NCBI GenBank assembly: GCA_964555645.1
Contig: CAZKTA010000009.1
Location: 1 to 64,000 of the forward strand
Direction: 5' to 3'
Length of the DNA stretch: 64,000 nucleotides
Source of the DNA: DTLC01 sp964555645
Lineage (GTDB): Bacteria > Verrucomicrobiota > Verrucomicrobiia > Limisphaerales > DTLC01
Made by a program: the position numbers and the translations under genes. Shown here piece after piece: positions 1-9,399 of this stretch; within the stretch, counting starts at the first letter, position 1; every line of letters begins with the position of its first letter. The notes below the pieces were generated by a model. The model was not told where the DNA came from. It did no database searches and saw only the letters and a program-made list of their open reading frames with translations.

Positions 1-379
1 AAACTGGGTGCATAAGACAGAAATGTCCGGACGCATGTGGCCATGCGTCTCTACCAAAAAATACCGGTGGTGGGGGGCTCCGCGCTGAGGTATCAGCGAT
101 AGAACATGGGTTGCCGGCAGAATGCCGGGGCACACTTGGTCTCTGCTTATCCTGCCAATTCAGATATCTCTACGCCTCAGATATCTCTACGCCTTTGCGG
201 TTTAGTTTGAGGTTCTTGTAGTAATACGGCCCTAGTGTAAAATTATGCTGGGCAGCCTGCGGATGCAGTTTATTGTCAAGGATCGGTCTTTCGACGGTCA
301 GAGCCAGCGCTCGTGATTGGGGTTTAGCGCGCGAGGTTTGTTTGACGAATAACATTGGATGCCACAATCTAACTGCGCC
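1..379. other. Leading non-coding stretch
   Basis: I see no convincing gene before the TolC-type gene at 380. The short reading frames here have no family signature and run antisense to that gene. The only clear structure is a 17-bp tandem duplication at 161-194. The stretch may contain the promoter of the efflux gene, but I could not identify convincing -35 and -10 boxes. Confidence 0.5.
161..194. repeat. 17-bp perfect tandem duplication
   Basis: The 17-mer cagatatctctacgcct occurs twice back to back (161-177 and 178-194). It lies about 185 bp upstream of the TolC-type gene. It looks like a recent slippage duplication, though a duplicated binding site cannot be excluded. Confidence 0.9.
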
Positions 380-1906
380 ATGAAACTTAACCTGACAGTT
401 GTTTTGACGAGTTTTGCACTTGTTGGTTTTTGCGCGCGGGCGGCGCAGGAAGTCGAGCTTGAACGGCGGCCGCTTTCACTACAGGAATGCATTCAGTTGG
501 CAGTGGAAAACAACCTCGAATTGCAAATCGAACGGTACAATCCGGAGCTTGCGTCGTTTGGATTGAAAGGTGCATACGGCGCTTATGATCCAACGCTGGC
601 GTTTTCTGGCCAACACAGATACTCAAAATCTGGCGAAACACTATTCCAAGGGCGGTATCCTGTGCCCGGACAAAAGACGGAGACTGACTCGTTTAATAGC
701 TCGGTTGGTGGCTTGTTACCGTGGGGTACGCGCTACAGTCTGAGTGCAACAGCAAACGACACCGACGGTACCAGGTTCGAGTTTGACCCTCTTGTTGGCC
801 AGATAGTTGCTGCGCCTTATTCGGTTTCTGGCGGGTCCGTTACGTTGGATGTGACGCAACCGTTGCTGAAAAATTTCTGGATTGATGGCTCGCGTCTGAC
901 GATTCGCGTGGCAAAGAACCGGCTTAAATCGTCCGAGCTGGGCTTGAAGCTGGCAATCATGCGCACCGTTACTGCGGTTGAACAGGTTTACTACGATCTG
1001 ATTGCGATGCGCGAGCAGGTCAAGGTGCAGGAAAAAGCGCTTGAACTTGCCCTGCGGCTAGTGGAGGAAAATCGGAAACGAGTCGAGGTGGGTACAATGG
1101 CGCCGCTTGACGAGCAGCAGGCCGAGGCACAGGCAGCTGCGATCAGAGCCGACTTAATCACAGCGCGTAATGCACTTGCAATTCAAAGCCACCAACTCAA
1201 GAAATTCATCACGGCTGAGTACTCTGACTGGGCCGGTGTTATTCCCGAACCCGTTGGCACGCTCGAAGCACCGGTCCGTGTGTTCGACCGGCAGTTAAGC
1301 TGGACGCGCGGCCTGACACAACGACCCGAGATACTGCAGGCAAAGTTAAATCTTGAGACCGCTGGCATACAGCTCAAGTACGATTACAACCAGCTTTTCC
1401 CGCAACTGGACTTGCGGGTTGGAGGTGGATACGCAGGGTCGACGCGGGAATTTAGCGGTGTGTTTGATGACATTAGACGGCGTGAGCAACCGTTCTATTA
1501 TGTAGGCGGCCAGTTCAGCATCCCACTGGGTAACACAGCAGCGCGCAATAACTACCGCGCAAGCAAAGCCGCTGTCGAACAAGCCATGCTGAGTCTCAAG
1601 GCGCTTGAACGGGATATCATGGTGCAAATTGACGATGCAATCCGACAGGCACAGTCAAGTTACGAGCGCGTTGCTGCAACGCGCAAAGCGCGTGAGTACG
1701 CAGAGGCGGCGCTCGAGGCCGAGCAAAAGAAACTCGAGAGTGGCAAGAGCACAACCTACATTGTGTTACAACTGCAGCGAGATCTGACGGCTGCGCGTGC
1801 AAATGAGATTCAGGCGCTCGACAATTACAACAAGGCACTTGCACAACTTAGCCTGGCTGAAGGCACGACTCTGGAACGGCTCGGCATAGACATCGAGATA
1901 AAGTAA
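380..1906 (+). CDS. TolC-family outer membrane efflux protein
   Basis: Predicted 508-residue outer-membrane channel of the TolC/OEP family, which forms the exit duct of tripartite efflux pumps or type I secretion systems. I start at the ATG at 380 because it opens directly into a signal peptide (MKLNLTVVLTSFALVGF, cut near ARA-AQ); a start at 359 would put seven extra residues before it. After cleavage comes the typical N-terminal OEP segment (SLQECIQLAVENNLELQIER). Two long coiled-coil halves follow, each with the QVYYDLI/ALxLAxxxxE style of helix, separated by beta-strand segments (FSGQHRYSKSG; GGQFSIPLGN). No inner-membrane or periplasmic pump partner is adjacent, so the exported substrate is unknown. 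Length is normal for the family. Confidence 0.88.
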   Translation: MKLNLTVVLTSFALVGFCARAAQEVELERRPLSLQECIQLAVENNLELQIERYNPELASFGLKGAYGAYDPTLAFSGQHRYSKSGETLFQGRYPVPGQKTETDSFNSSVGGLLPWGTRYSLSATANDTDGTRFEFDPLVGQIVAAPYSVSGGSVTLDVTQPLLKNFWIDGSRLTIRVAKNRLKSSELGLKLAIMRTVTAVEQVYYDLIAMREQVKVQEKALELALRLVEENRKRVEVGTMAPLDEQQAEAQAAAIRADLITARNALAIQSHQLKKFITAEYSDWAGVIPEPVGTLEAPVRVFDRQLSWTRGLTQRPEILQAKLNLETAGIQLKYDYNQLFPQLDLRVGGGYAGSTREFSGVFDDIRRREQPFYYVGGQFSIPLGNTAARNNYRASKAAVEQAMLSLKALERDIMVQIDDAIRQAQSSYERVAATRKAREYAEAALEAEQKKLESGKSTTYIVLQLQRDLTAARANEIQALDNYNKALAQLSLAEGTTLERLGIDIEIK

Positions 1907-2033
1907 TACCTGAAACTGCAACCCGGGCAGGCCTTTGCGCACACCGAACGCTGTGGAAACACATATGGTTTACGGCGCGTGCACTGGTTTTGGGCATGAT
2001 TAAACCAACGAGCCTGCACGTCTAACCGAGGGC

Positions 2034-4613
2034 ATGGCTGCAGTTGCTCAAACAAGGTTATGTGTCAGGGTTGACGGCAAATTTTTCCGGCTCGGCGCCG
2101 AGAAATTTCACATCAAAGGTGTTGCCTACGGCCCGCTTGGTCCAAATGAACGTGGCGACCATTTTGCTTCGCAGGAGCAAACGGCGCGTGATTTCGCACA
2201 GATAACCGAGCTCGGTGCAAACTTGATTCGCATTTATACACCGCCGCCGCTGTGGTTTTTGGACCTTGCCACCGAGCACAAATTGAAGGTGCTGGTTGAT
2301 ATCCCGTGGAACAAACACCTGTGTTTTTTGGATTCGGACTCTGAGAAGGCGGCCGCACGCGATGCAGTGCGCAGCACGGTGCGCAGATGCGCGGGGCATC
2401 CGGCTGTATTTGCCTACAGCGTTGCAAATGAAATTCCGCCCGATATTGTGCGCTGGAGCGGTGCACGCGCAGTTGAACGGTTTATTGACGAGCTGGTTGG
2501 GGTGGCCAAAGAGACGGATCCGAATTGCTTGTGCACGTTTACAAATTACCCGACCACGGAGTTTCTCCAACCGCAAAGTCTCGACTTCATTTGCGTCAAT
2601 GTTTACCTGCATCACCGCAAGCCGTTTGAAAATTATTTGGCCAGACTACAGGTCCTTGCTGAGAACAAGCCGCTTGTGCTGGGGGAAATCGGCATGGACG
2701 CGCTCCGCGAAGGTGAACCTGTGCGCTGCGAGTTTTTCAATTGGCAAATTGAAACTGCGTTCAATTGCGGTGTTGCAGGTGTGGTTATTTTCAGTTTCAC
2801 CGATGAATGGGTGCACGACGGTCGGCAGGTCGAAGGCTGGCAGATGGGGCTGACGACGGTAAGGCGAGAGCCGAAAGATTCGTTTTGGGTTGTCCAGAAA
2901 CAGTTCCGCAGCGCGCCGTATTTTCCGCTGCCACGCTGGCCACGCGTTTCTGTTGTTGTGGCGAGCTACAACGGCGCCCGGACACTGAAGGCGTGCCTGG
3001 GGTCGCTCGCACGGCTGAACTACCCAGACTACGAGGTTATCCTTGTTGATGACGGTTCGACAGATTCGACCCCTGAAATTGTGCGGGCGTATCAGAACGT
3101 CAGATACATACGGCATGAAGCCAATCTTGGCCTCGGCACGGCGCGTAACACGGGTATCGGGGCAGCAACAGGCGAAATAATCGCATTCACGGATGCGGAT
3201 TGTCGTGTGGACGAAGACTGGCTTTATCATTTAGCAGGTGTCCTTGTTCGAGACGGATTTGCAGGCGTGGGTGGACCGAATATACCGCCTCCGGAAGACT
3301 CACCTATAGCAACAGTTGTGATGGCATCGCCGGGAGGACCTGCGCACGTGCTTTTAACCGATCGGGAAGCTGAGCACGTGCCCGGGTGCAACATGGCTTT
3401 TTACAAAAGCGCGCTTCTGGCTGTTGGTAGTTTTGACCCCGTGTTTCGAGAGGCAGGCGATGACGTGGATCTATGCTGGCGTCTGCGCCAGGCCGGGTTA
3501 AAGATCGGGTTCAGCCCGGCCGGATTTGTCTGGCACCACCGCCGCGCCACAATCCGCGACTATCTCAAACAGCAATATGGCTATGGTAAAGCCGAGGCAT
3601 TGCTGATGCGTAAACACCCTGAATACTTCAATGCAGTTGGTGCGTGCACTTGGCGGGGCCGCATCTACGGCAGCGCACGATTACGGACGCGCATTGGCCG
3701 GCCTTTGATCTACCACGGCAGGTTCGGCAGTGGCATGTTCCAAAGTCTGTACAGCGGGGTCGAACTCGATCCGTTGATGATATTTACCGCGCCCGAATAC
3801 CACGTTTTTGTGACGCTGCCGCTTTTGGTGTTGTCGGCACTGGTGCATTGGCTGTTGCCGGTGGCTGTGGTAAGCGTGCTACTTTCAATTGCTGTGTGCA
3901 TACTTGCGGGTGCACAGGCCGTTCTACCTAAAGAAAAAACCAGGTGGTGGTCGCGTCTGGCGGTGGTGTTGCTTTATTTGTTGCAACCGATTGTGCGTGG
4001 GTTCGGCAGGTATGAAGGCCGGCTCCGAACGCCAAGGCTGATCATGGGACCCGGCGTGTTCGAAGCTGTTGCTGTACGTGAATTCGACCGGCCGCTCGAC
4101 AGTGTTGCATACTGGGTCGAGGGCTCTCTGACGCGGCAAGATTTCGTTTCAGCAATTCTTCATGAACTCGATAGACGCGGCTGGCCGCACCGAGCTGACG
4201 TCGGGTGGAGCGAATACGACATTGAGCTTGGCGGTAACAGATGGGTTGCACTGCAAATCACAACCGTTGCTGAAGAACATCACGGTGGCAGGCGCCTGTT
4301 GCGCGCGAGGCTCGATCCACAACTATCGTTCACAGCCAAGGCGCTTGGGTTTGGTTTGATTGGCTTAGTTGCATTGAGCATCGGCCTCGGCAACACGCTG
4401 ACGCATTGGTTATGGGCAACATTGCTTGTGTTACCGCTTTACGGATGGATGCTCATGCGTCAGCGTAGGACAATGCAACGGATTGGAGTCATTTTGTTGG
4501 ATGCGCTGGCTGAAAAGCTTGGCTTGACAAAGGTTGCCGCAGAAAAACCGCCCTCGCCGGTCGCTTCTGGACCGTCTGCGGCTAAAAGCCGGCTGCAGCC
4601 AACCGGGATGTGA
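2034..4613 (+). CDS. Fusion of glycoside hydrolase (TIM barrel) with membrane GT2 glycosyltransferase
   Basis: An 859-residue two-enzyme polypeptide. Residues about 8-295 resemble the GH2/GH5-type (clan A) barrel, with a putative acid/base Glu in SVANEIPP (about residue 132) and a putative nucleophile Glu in LVLGEIGMD (about 217). Residues about 303-540 are a GT-A family 2 glycosyltransferase: VVASYNGARTL, the DDGSTDSTPEIV loop (about 338), DADCR as the metal-binding triad, GCNMAF, GDDVDLCWRL and a HHRRATIRDYLKQQYGYGKA element. Hydrophobic helices near 588-635, 650-665 and 768-805 anchor it in the inner membrane. It most likely builds and trims, or senses, an exported polysaccharide; the substrate cannot be told. 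The next gene, thyA, follows after 16 bp. No Shine-Dalgarno is obvious at the ATG. Confidence 0.85.
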   Translation: MAAVAQTRLCVRVDGKFFRLGAEKFHIKGVAYGPLGPNERGDHFASQEQTARDFAQITELGANLIRIYTPPPLWFLDLATEHKLKVLVDIPWNKHLCFLDSDSEKAAARDAVRSTVRRCAGHPAVFAYSVANEIPPDIVRWSGARAVERFIDELVGVAKETDPNCLCTFTNYPTTEFLQPQSLDFICVNVYLHHRKPFENYLARLQVLAENKPLVLGEIGMDALREGEPVRCEFFNWQIETAFNCGVAGVVIFSFTDEWVHDGRQVEGWQMGLTTVRREPKDSFWVVQKQFRSAPYFPLPRWPRVSVVVASYNGARTLKACLGSLARLNYPDYEVILVDDGSTDSTPEIVRAYQNVRYIRHEANLGLGTARNTGIGAATGEIIAFTDADCRVDEDWLYHLAGVLVRDGFAGVGGPNIPPPEDSPIATVVMASPGGPAHVLLTDREAEHVPGCNMAFYKSALLAVGSFDPVFREAGDDVDLCWRLRQAGLKIGFSPAGFVWHHRRATIRDYLKQQYGYGKAEALLMRKHPEYFNAVGACTWRGRIYGSARLRTRIGRPLIYHGRFGSGMFQSLYSGVELDPLMIFTAPEYHVFVTLPLLVLSALVHWLLPVAVVSVLLSIAVCILAGAQAVLPKEKTRWWSRLAVVLLYLLQPIVRGFGRYEGRLRTPRLIMGPGVFEAVAVREFDRPLDSVAYWVEGSLTRQDFVSAILHELDRRGWPHRADVGWSEYDIELGGNRWVALQITTVAEEHHGGRRLLRARLDPQLSFTAKALGFGLIGLVALSIGLGNTLTHWLWATLLVLPLYGWMLMRQRRTMQRIGVILLDALAEKLGLTKVAAEKPPSPVASGPSAAKSRLQPTGM

Positions 4614-4629
4614 CGGTGCAAAAAACCAT

Positions 4630-5424
4630 ATGAAACAGTACCTCGAGCTGCTGCAGTTTGTGCTTGAGCACGGGAAATTCAGGCCTGATCGCACTGGTAC
4701 CGGTGTTTACTCGGTTTTCGGGGCGCAACTGCGCGTCTCGCTTCGTGATAGCTTCCCGCTTCTGACGACGAAAAAGTTGCACTTTAAGTCAATTGTCCAT
4801 GAGCTGCTTTGGTTTTTGCGCGGCGACACAAACATCAAATACCTGCACCAACACGGTGTTACAATCTGGGATGAATGGGCCGATAAAAACGGTAACTTGG
4901 GCCGAATCTATGGTGCGCAGTGGTGCGATTGGCGTGCACCGGACGGCCGATCAATAAACCAGATCGACCAGGTCATCGAGCAGATCAAAACAAACCCGCT
5001 TAGTCGGAGACTGGTTGTGAGCGCATGGAACCCGGGTGAGCTAGAGCAAATGGCATTGCCGCCGTGTCATGTGCTGTTCCAGTTTTATGTGCAGGACGGC
5101 GAACTTAGTTGCCAGCTTTACCAACGGAGTGGTGACTTATTCCTTGGTGTACCGTTTAACATTGCCTCGTATTCGTTGCTGACGATGATGGTTGCTCAGG
5201 TCTGTGGGTTGAAGCCGGGCGAGTTCATCCACACGTTTGGCGACCTGCACCTGTACAGTAACCACATCGCGCAGGCCAAACTGCAATTGAGTCGGCAACC
5301 ACGGCCACTGCCTAAGGTGCGCCTTAACCCGGCAGTGCGAAACATACATGACTTCAGGTTTGAAGACATCGAGTTGATCGGATACGATCCTTGGCCGGCA
5401 ATCAAAGCCCCTATTGCAGTTTGA
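4630..5424 (+). CDS. thyA: Thymidylate synthase
   Basis: Converts dUMP to dTMP using methylene-tetrahydrofolate. The ATG at 4630 gives exactly 264 residues, the usual bacterial ThyA length, beginning MKQYLELLQFVLEHG; the longer in-frame extension overlaps the preceding gene and is not ThyA-like. Family landmarks are RPDRTGTGVYSVFG, the loop LTTKKLHFKSIVHELLWFL, the catalytic Cys in ALPPCHVLFQFYV, the phosphate-binding QRSGDLFLGVPFNIASYS and the C-terminal YDPWPAIKAPIAV. It is followed 32 bp later by folA, which regenerates the folate cofactor that ThyA oxidises, so co-transcription makes metabolic sense. Confidence 0.97.
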   Translation: MKQYLELLQFVLEHGKFRPDRTGTGVYSVFGAQLRVSLRDSFPLLTTKKLHFKSIVHELLWFLRGDTNIKYLHQHGVTIWDEWADKNGNLGRIYGAQWCDWRAPDGRSINQIDQVIEQIKTNPLSRRLVVSAWNPGELEQMALPPCHVLFQFYVQDGELSCQLYQRSGDLFLGVPFNIASYSLLTMMVAQVCGLKPGEFIHTFGDLHLYSNHIAQAKLQLSRQPRPLPKVRLNPAVRNIHDFRFEDIELIGYDPWPAIKAPIAV

Positions 5425-5456
5425 AAAAATCGCACTTTCGGAAAGACCCAATCGGA

Positions 5457-5972
5457 ATGAACGACAGGTCAAGCGGTGCACACTGTGCCAGCCTGCGCAA
5501 GCCGTTTAAGGCGGTTGCAGCAATGTCACTTAACCGTGTGATTGGCGCCGGAGGAAAAATCCCGTGGCATCTGCCCGACGATTTCAAATGGTTCAAGCAA
5601 CTCACGACTGGCCACGTGATTGTGTTGGGGCGCAAGACATTCGAGTCAATCGGAAAACCATTGCCAAACCGTATCAATATTGTGCTCAGCCGCTCCGGAT
5701 TTAAGCACCAAGGTGTCCAAACAATCCAAAGCCTGGCCGAGCTTGGCATGCTTGCAGATGAACGAGACGTGTTCATTTGCGGTGGTGCAGAGGTTTACCA
5801 ACAGACACTGCCGCTGTGCTCCGACTTGTACCTGACGGTCGTCAAACGAACGGTTGAAGGCGACACGTTTTTTCCGCCGTTTGAGAATGAGTTTGCCCTT
5901 GTTGAGGTTGTGCTGGACCGACCAGATTTCAAAATACTGCATTACAAAAATCGTGCACTTGGGGTACCTTAA
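5457..5972 (+). CDS. folA: Dihydrofolate reductase
   Basis: NADPH-dependent reduction of dihydrofolate to tetrahydrofolate, 171 residues. The start at 5457 is the first ATG downstream of the thyA stop; upstream in-frame codons overlap thyA. Hallmarks are AAMSLNRVIGAGGKIPWHLPDD (substrate site, with the acidic residue in LPDD), GRKTFESIGKPLPNR (NADPH site), NIVLSR, and FICGGAEVYQQTLP, the glycine-rich cofactor loop. About 18 residues (RSSGAHCASLRKPFK) precede the first beta-strand, so initiation slightly further downstream is possible. It sits between thyA and an MBL-fold gene that begins 6 bp after its stop. Confidence 0.96.
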   Translation: MNDRSSGAHCASLRKPFKAVAAMSLNRVIGAGGKIPWHLPDDFKWFKQLTTGHVIVLGRKTFESIGKPLPNRINIVLSRSGFKHQGVQTIQSLAELGMLADERDVFICGGAEVYQQTLPLCSDLYLTVVKRTVEGDTFFPPFENEFALVEVVLDRPDFKILHYKNRALGVP

Positions 5973-5978
5973 GCCTAG

Positions 5979-6764
5979 ATGCGTACAGATTCAGTTATCT
6001 GCCTTGGCGTAGGTGACGGCTGGCCGTGCACAGACAGGAATCATTCTGCGTTTGTTTACAGGCTGGGCAACGCGACCCTGTTAATTGATGCAGGTGAACC
6101 TGTGTGCCGGGCATACAAACTTAGCAGGCTAAGCTTTAATGCGCTGGATGCAGTTGTGCTGTCGCACTTACACGCTGACCACTGTGGCGGGTTGCTGATG
6201 CTGCTGCAGGGCATGTGGGTTGAAGGACGCAAAAAAGATCTTCGGATTTACCTGCCAGAACACGCCATTAGACCCATGCGCGCGTTGCTTAGGGAAGCAA
6301 CACTGCACAAGCCATTACTTCCGTATAACCTGCAACTCAAACCACTTCAGGCCAGCAAACCATTCCGCATTGGCAGTGTCAGGATCACACCCTTTGCAGG
6401 CACGCATCTTGACGAACTTGTGAAACGACGTGGCATCAAGACAAAACGTTGGCTTGCCTCGTATCATTTCCTGATTGAATACGGCCAAAGTCGCATTGTC
6501 CACAGCAGCGATCTTGGTAGCCCGCGGGATCTTGTGCCATTGTTGACCAAGCCACTGGATCTGTTGGTGTGCGAGCTGGCGCATTTTACGCCTCAACAGA
6601 TCTGTGCCGTGCTTCGCAGTCGGCCGATCAAACACGTTGCGTTTGTGCATCTAGCCCGTACATACTGGTCAGCTCTCCCGGCTACACGCAAACTGCTTGC
6701 ACGGATATTGCCTGATATACCCCATTCAATCCCGCGCGACGGCCAGATCATACCACTAGCGTAA
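5979..6764 (+). CDS. MBL-fold metallo-hydrolase (RNase Z-like)
   Basis: A 261-residue metallo-beta-lactamase-fold protein. It carries the HxHxDH zinc motif (SHLHADHCGG, about residue 62), the following metal ligands in FAGTHLDE and HSSDLG, and a late His in FVHLAR. The opening CLGVGDGWPCTDRNHSAFVY resembles RNase Z/ElaC and phosphodiesterase-type MBL proteins, which begin with a beta-strand leading to a substrate Ser/Asn-His. No signal peptide or membrane helix is present, so it is cytoplasmic. The 6-bp gap after folA suggests translational coupling, but no folate role is known for this fold. Its substrate (tRNA 3' end, cyclic nucleotide or other phosphodiester) is not determined by the sequence. 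It converges with the symporter gene. Confidence 0.85.
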   Translation: MRTDSVICLGVGDGWPCTDRNHSAFVYRLGNATLLIDAGEPVCRAYKLSRLSFNALDAVVLSHLHADHCGGLLMLLQGMWVEGRKKDLRIYLPEHAIRPMRALLREATLHKPLLPYNLQLKPLQASKPFRIGSVRITPFAGTHLDELVKRRGIKTKRWLASYHFLIEYGQSRIVHSSDLGSPRDLVPLLTKPLDLLVCELAHFTPQQICAVLRSRPIKHVAFVHLARTYWSALPATRKLLARILPDIPHSIPRDGQIIPLA

Positions 6765-6805
6765 AACACACTGGCAAGGATTCGCGGTCAAAAAGCCAAC
6801 CCGAC

Positions 6806-7780
6806 CTATGCCGTTGCAGCGCCCCCAGCACGACGGTTTTCGGTTTGTTCCTGCCGGCCCGAACGCAGGCGCCACACGCCGGCAAGGATGCTCCCAATTA
6901 CAGAATGAAACGTTGCCGAGATTGCGCATGGTAACGCAGCAAGCGGCATTTGCGGGAAATGTTTGTGTGCAAGTGCTGCGCCCAGGCCAGAATTTTGCAT
7001 CCCAACTTCGATTGAGATTGTTCGACAATCCGTCCGGTCGAACCCGAGAAAGCGCGCGAAAAGGTAACCGAAAAGAAACCCGGCCGCGTGTAATGCAAAA
7101 ACAGCCAGCAAAAGCACACCGCCAGCGCGTCTGAGATCGGTTGCACTGCTGCCGATGATGCTCGCGCAAATCATAGTAATTGTGAGCACCGACACGAGCG
7201 GTGCCACCGGCAAAATGAACCTCACAAAACGCGGCACAAAATGATGTAGACCCAAGCCCAACAGAAGCGGTGCAAGCACAATCTTTACCGTGCTAACAAA
7301 TAGCCCCCAAGCATCTACTGGCACGTAAGTGCCTGCTAACCATTTCGTCAAGAGCGGCGTCATAACAATGGCGCCAAACGTCGAGCACATGGTCATCAGC
7401 ACTGACAACGCAACATTTGCACGCGCAAGATATGCTACCACGTTCGATGCTGTGCCGCCCGGACAGCAGGAGACCAGAATCAAACCAACCGCCAACGGAG
7501 GCTCAAGCCCAAACAGATGTGCTATGCTCCAACCTAGCGCCGGCATGATCATATATTGACCTACAAACCCGGCTGCAACACCGGTTGGGATTTTGAGCAC
7601 CGCCTTGAAATCGTCCACACTCAATGTAATTCCCATGCCGAGCATGATCACCGCAAGGCCCCAGGTGATGAAATCGCCTGTGAACCATGCGAACAACCTT
7701 GGCTCGACCAAGGCCAGTACACCCCCCAGCAAGACCCAAAGCGGGAACAGGTTTGTTGCCAGCACAAAAAAACGGCTCAT
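6806..7780 (-). CDS. Bile acid:sodium symporter (BASS) family transporter
   Basis: A 324-residue polytopic inner-membrane protein with about nine to ten hydrophobic segments. BASS-family signatures are LGMGITLSVDDFKAVLK (end of the first repeat), LVSCCPGGTASNVVAYLARAN (the sodium-binding crossover region of repeat 1) and SIEVGMQNSGLGAALA (the matching region of repeat 2). Bacterial members take up organic anions such as pantoate or 2-keto acids with Na+; the substrate here is not predictable. The start ATG at 7780 directly precedes the first helix. The extreme C-terminus (GRQEQTENRRAGGAATA) is a polar tail. Confidence 0.92.
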   Translation of the reverse strand: MSRFFVLATNLFPLWVLLGGVLALVEPRLFAWFTGDFITWGLAVIMLGMGITLSVDDFKAVLKIPTGVAAGFVGQYMIMPALGWSIAHLFGLEPPLAVGLILVSCCPGGTASNVVAYLARANVALSVLMTMCSTFGAIVMTPLLTKWLAGTYVPVDAWGLFVSTVKIVLAPLLLGLGLHHFVPRFVRFILPVAPLVSVLTITMICASIIGSSATDLRRAGGVLLLAVFALHAAGFLFGYLFARFLGFDRTDCRTISIEVGMQNSGLGAALAHKHFPQMPLAALPCAISATFHSVIGSILAGVWRLRSGRQEQTENRRAGGAATA

Positions 7781-7941
7781 GCAGCCAACCTTTTACGCCC
7801 AAACCCGTTCAGCCTGCAACCGATTTCATTACACTTCACTGAGAGCGCCCAAAAATACAGTGGGTCGCGCACATGCTGTAACAAGGCCTCTGGCCATTAA
7901 AATCCGGGTTGTTGTTCTGAATGCCGCCGGCACGCGCTGGT

Positions 7942-8628
7942 TTAGAACCTGATCTGGAAAGACGCTGTCAGAAGGTGTGCGCTAATGCCGGAAAAACCCA
8001 CTGTCAAATTTGGTCCTAAATAGGGGAACAACGGTGGGAAACTAAAAGAAGTGTCTTCGGTTGCCAAATAGTTGTAGCCGACACCTAGCGACACTGTGGG
8101 ATTTATCTCGAATCGCATGCCTGCAAATACCTTCCACGCAAACACAACATCTGTTTCGCTGCCAAACACAAACTGGTGTTCATCGCCGAAGCCGTCCGTG
8201 CCGAAAGTCGTTATTGAGCCACCCAACCCGGCGCCAATATACGGAGTGATCCGCCTGTTATTAAGGGGGTGCGAATACACAAGGTTGAACAGAAACGGCA
8301 AGTTATTCAGATAAGTATCGTACGAGTAATAGCCGGCCACAGACTTGATATCCGTGGCTACACCCTCAAATTCAAATTCAGCCGATAGGTATCTGTTAAA
8401 GTTGTAGCCGATGGCTGCCCCGACAGCTAACCCCACCTGATAATCAACGTTGGCTCTTACTGGAACATCAAAACGGATGAGCTTGCCGTCTTGAACCAGC
8501 GCAGCACCGAGGTCTAAGCGAATATACACTCGGTCATGGTCATTGCCTTCGTGGTCGAACTGGGCATATGCCGAAAGTGCCATGCACAGGCTCAACACAG
8601 TTACACACGCGAAATTTAAGCGTTTCAT
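7942..8628 (-). CDS. Outer-membrane beta-barrel protein
   Basis: A 228-residue protein with a clear signal peptide (MKRLNFACVTVLSLCMALSAYA-QF). It is followed by alternating amphipathic strands (YIRLDLGAALVQ, VGAAIGYNFNRYLSAEFEFEG, ITPYIGAGLGGS, FAGMRFEINPTVSLGVGYNYL) and ends in LLTASFQIRF, an aromatic C-terminus fit for the BAM signal. It resembles the small OmpW/OmpX-like barrels of about eight strands. Function is unknown; such proteins are usually structural or adhesive. It is monocistronic, with about 160 bp to the next gene on either side. Confidence 0.85.
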   Translation of the reverse strand: MKRLNFACVTVLSLCMALSAYAQFDHEGNDHDRVYIRLDLGAALVQDGKLIRFDVPVRANVDYQVGLAVGAAIGYNFNRYLSAEFEFEGVATDIKSVAGYYSYDTYLNNLPFLFNLVYSHPLNNRRITPYIGAGLGGSITTFGTDGFGDEHQFVFGSETDVVFAWKVFAGMRFEINPTVSLGVGYNYLATEDTSFSFPPLFPYLGPNLTVGFSGISAHLLTASFQIRF

Positions 8629-8824
8629 GGTTTTAAAACGATTTGTTTTTCAAACTGCCATTTGCTGCCAAAGTACGAATTTTCCACGCGCCGCTAATGT
8701 CGTCCACGGCAAAAGCGGCTTACACCTTCGACGAGGCGCAGTTTGCAAAAATTCAATCCGATGCACAAACACCAACGCTGGCTGCCACTATCTAAATGCC
8801 AATTGCGTTGTACACGGGGAAAAA

Positions 8825-9310
8825 TCAGCCTTTCAATAACGCGGTTACATCCACTGCAACGTCTGGGAAGACTTGCGGTGCAGTGTGGTCGCCCGTGTGC
8901 AGGACGGTTTTGCTGGTGTAAACTGTGAATTGCGGGCGGCGATACACTTCAATTTCCCGGTCAACCAAATTGGTTATCCACACCTCAGGAACGCCCATGC
9001 AAGCATATGCAGGCACTTTCTCCGCGCTGTCGTAGTCCAGAGGAAGTGTCACCCACCTCGATCACCAACATTACATCGTCCGGGGGCGAGTGCCGGCCTG
9101 CGCACTGGACTGCGGCAGGCTTGGGCAACACGAGGTCTGGTTGAGGCTCCGAATAATCATCCAGGCGAAGCGCGCACTGAATCGAGACCGACCATCTCCC
9201 CGCGCGATGCATTTGTAAAGTTTTGGTTGACCCGATTCATTACCCGGGCGTGGGAAAAGCTGATGTGCGATGTATCGTTGATTTTCCCAACGAGCAACTC
9301 GATTCACGGG
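8825..9310 (-). pseudogene. Degraded Uma2-family (DUF820) putative endonuclease
   Basis: Pieces of one Uma2 protein are spread over different minus-strand frames. An N-terminal piece reads ISFSHARVMNRVNQNFTNA (near 9270-9215). A middle piece reads SIQCALRLDDYSEPQPDL, then PPDDVMLVIEVGDTSS (about 9190-9055). A C-terminal piece reads LDYDSAEKVPAYACMGVPEV, then WITNLVDREIEVYRRP, and ends LLKG (9050-8825). Together they cover nearly the whole family in the right order, so at least two frameshifts have broken the gene, and a stop codon lies just before the N-terminal piece. Uma2 genes are abundant in cyanobacteria, Planctomycetes and Verrucomicrobia, and spread horizontally. Sequencing error could mimic this but would need several events. 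Confidence 0.85.
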
Positions 9311-9399
9311 TAGGGAACACGGCACAACTGTTTCGCCCATACGAGGCTACTTGCGCCCGGTAAAACGATAAGCAACCTGGGCTGCCATTGCCCAAAAAC

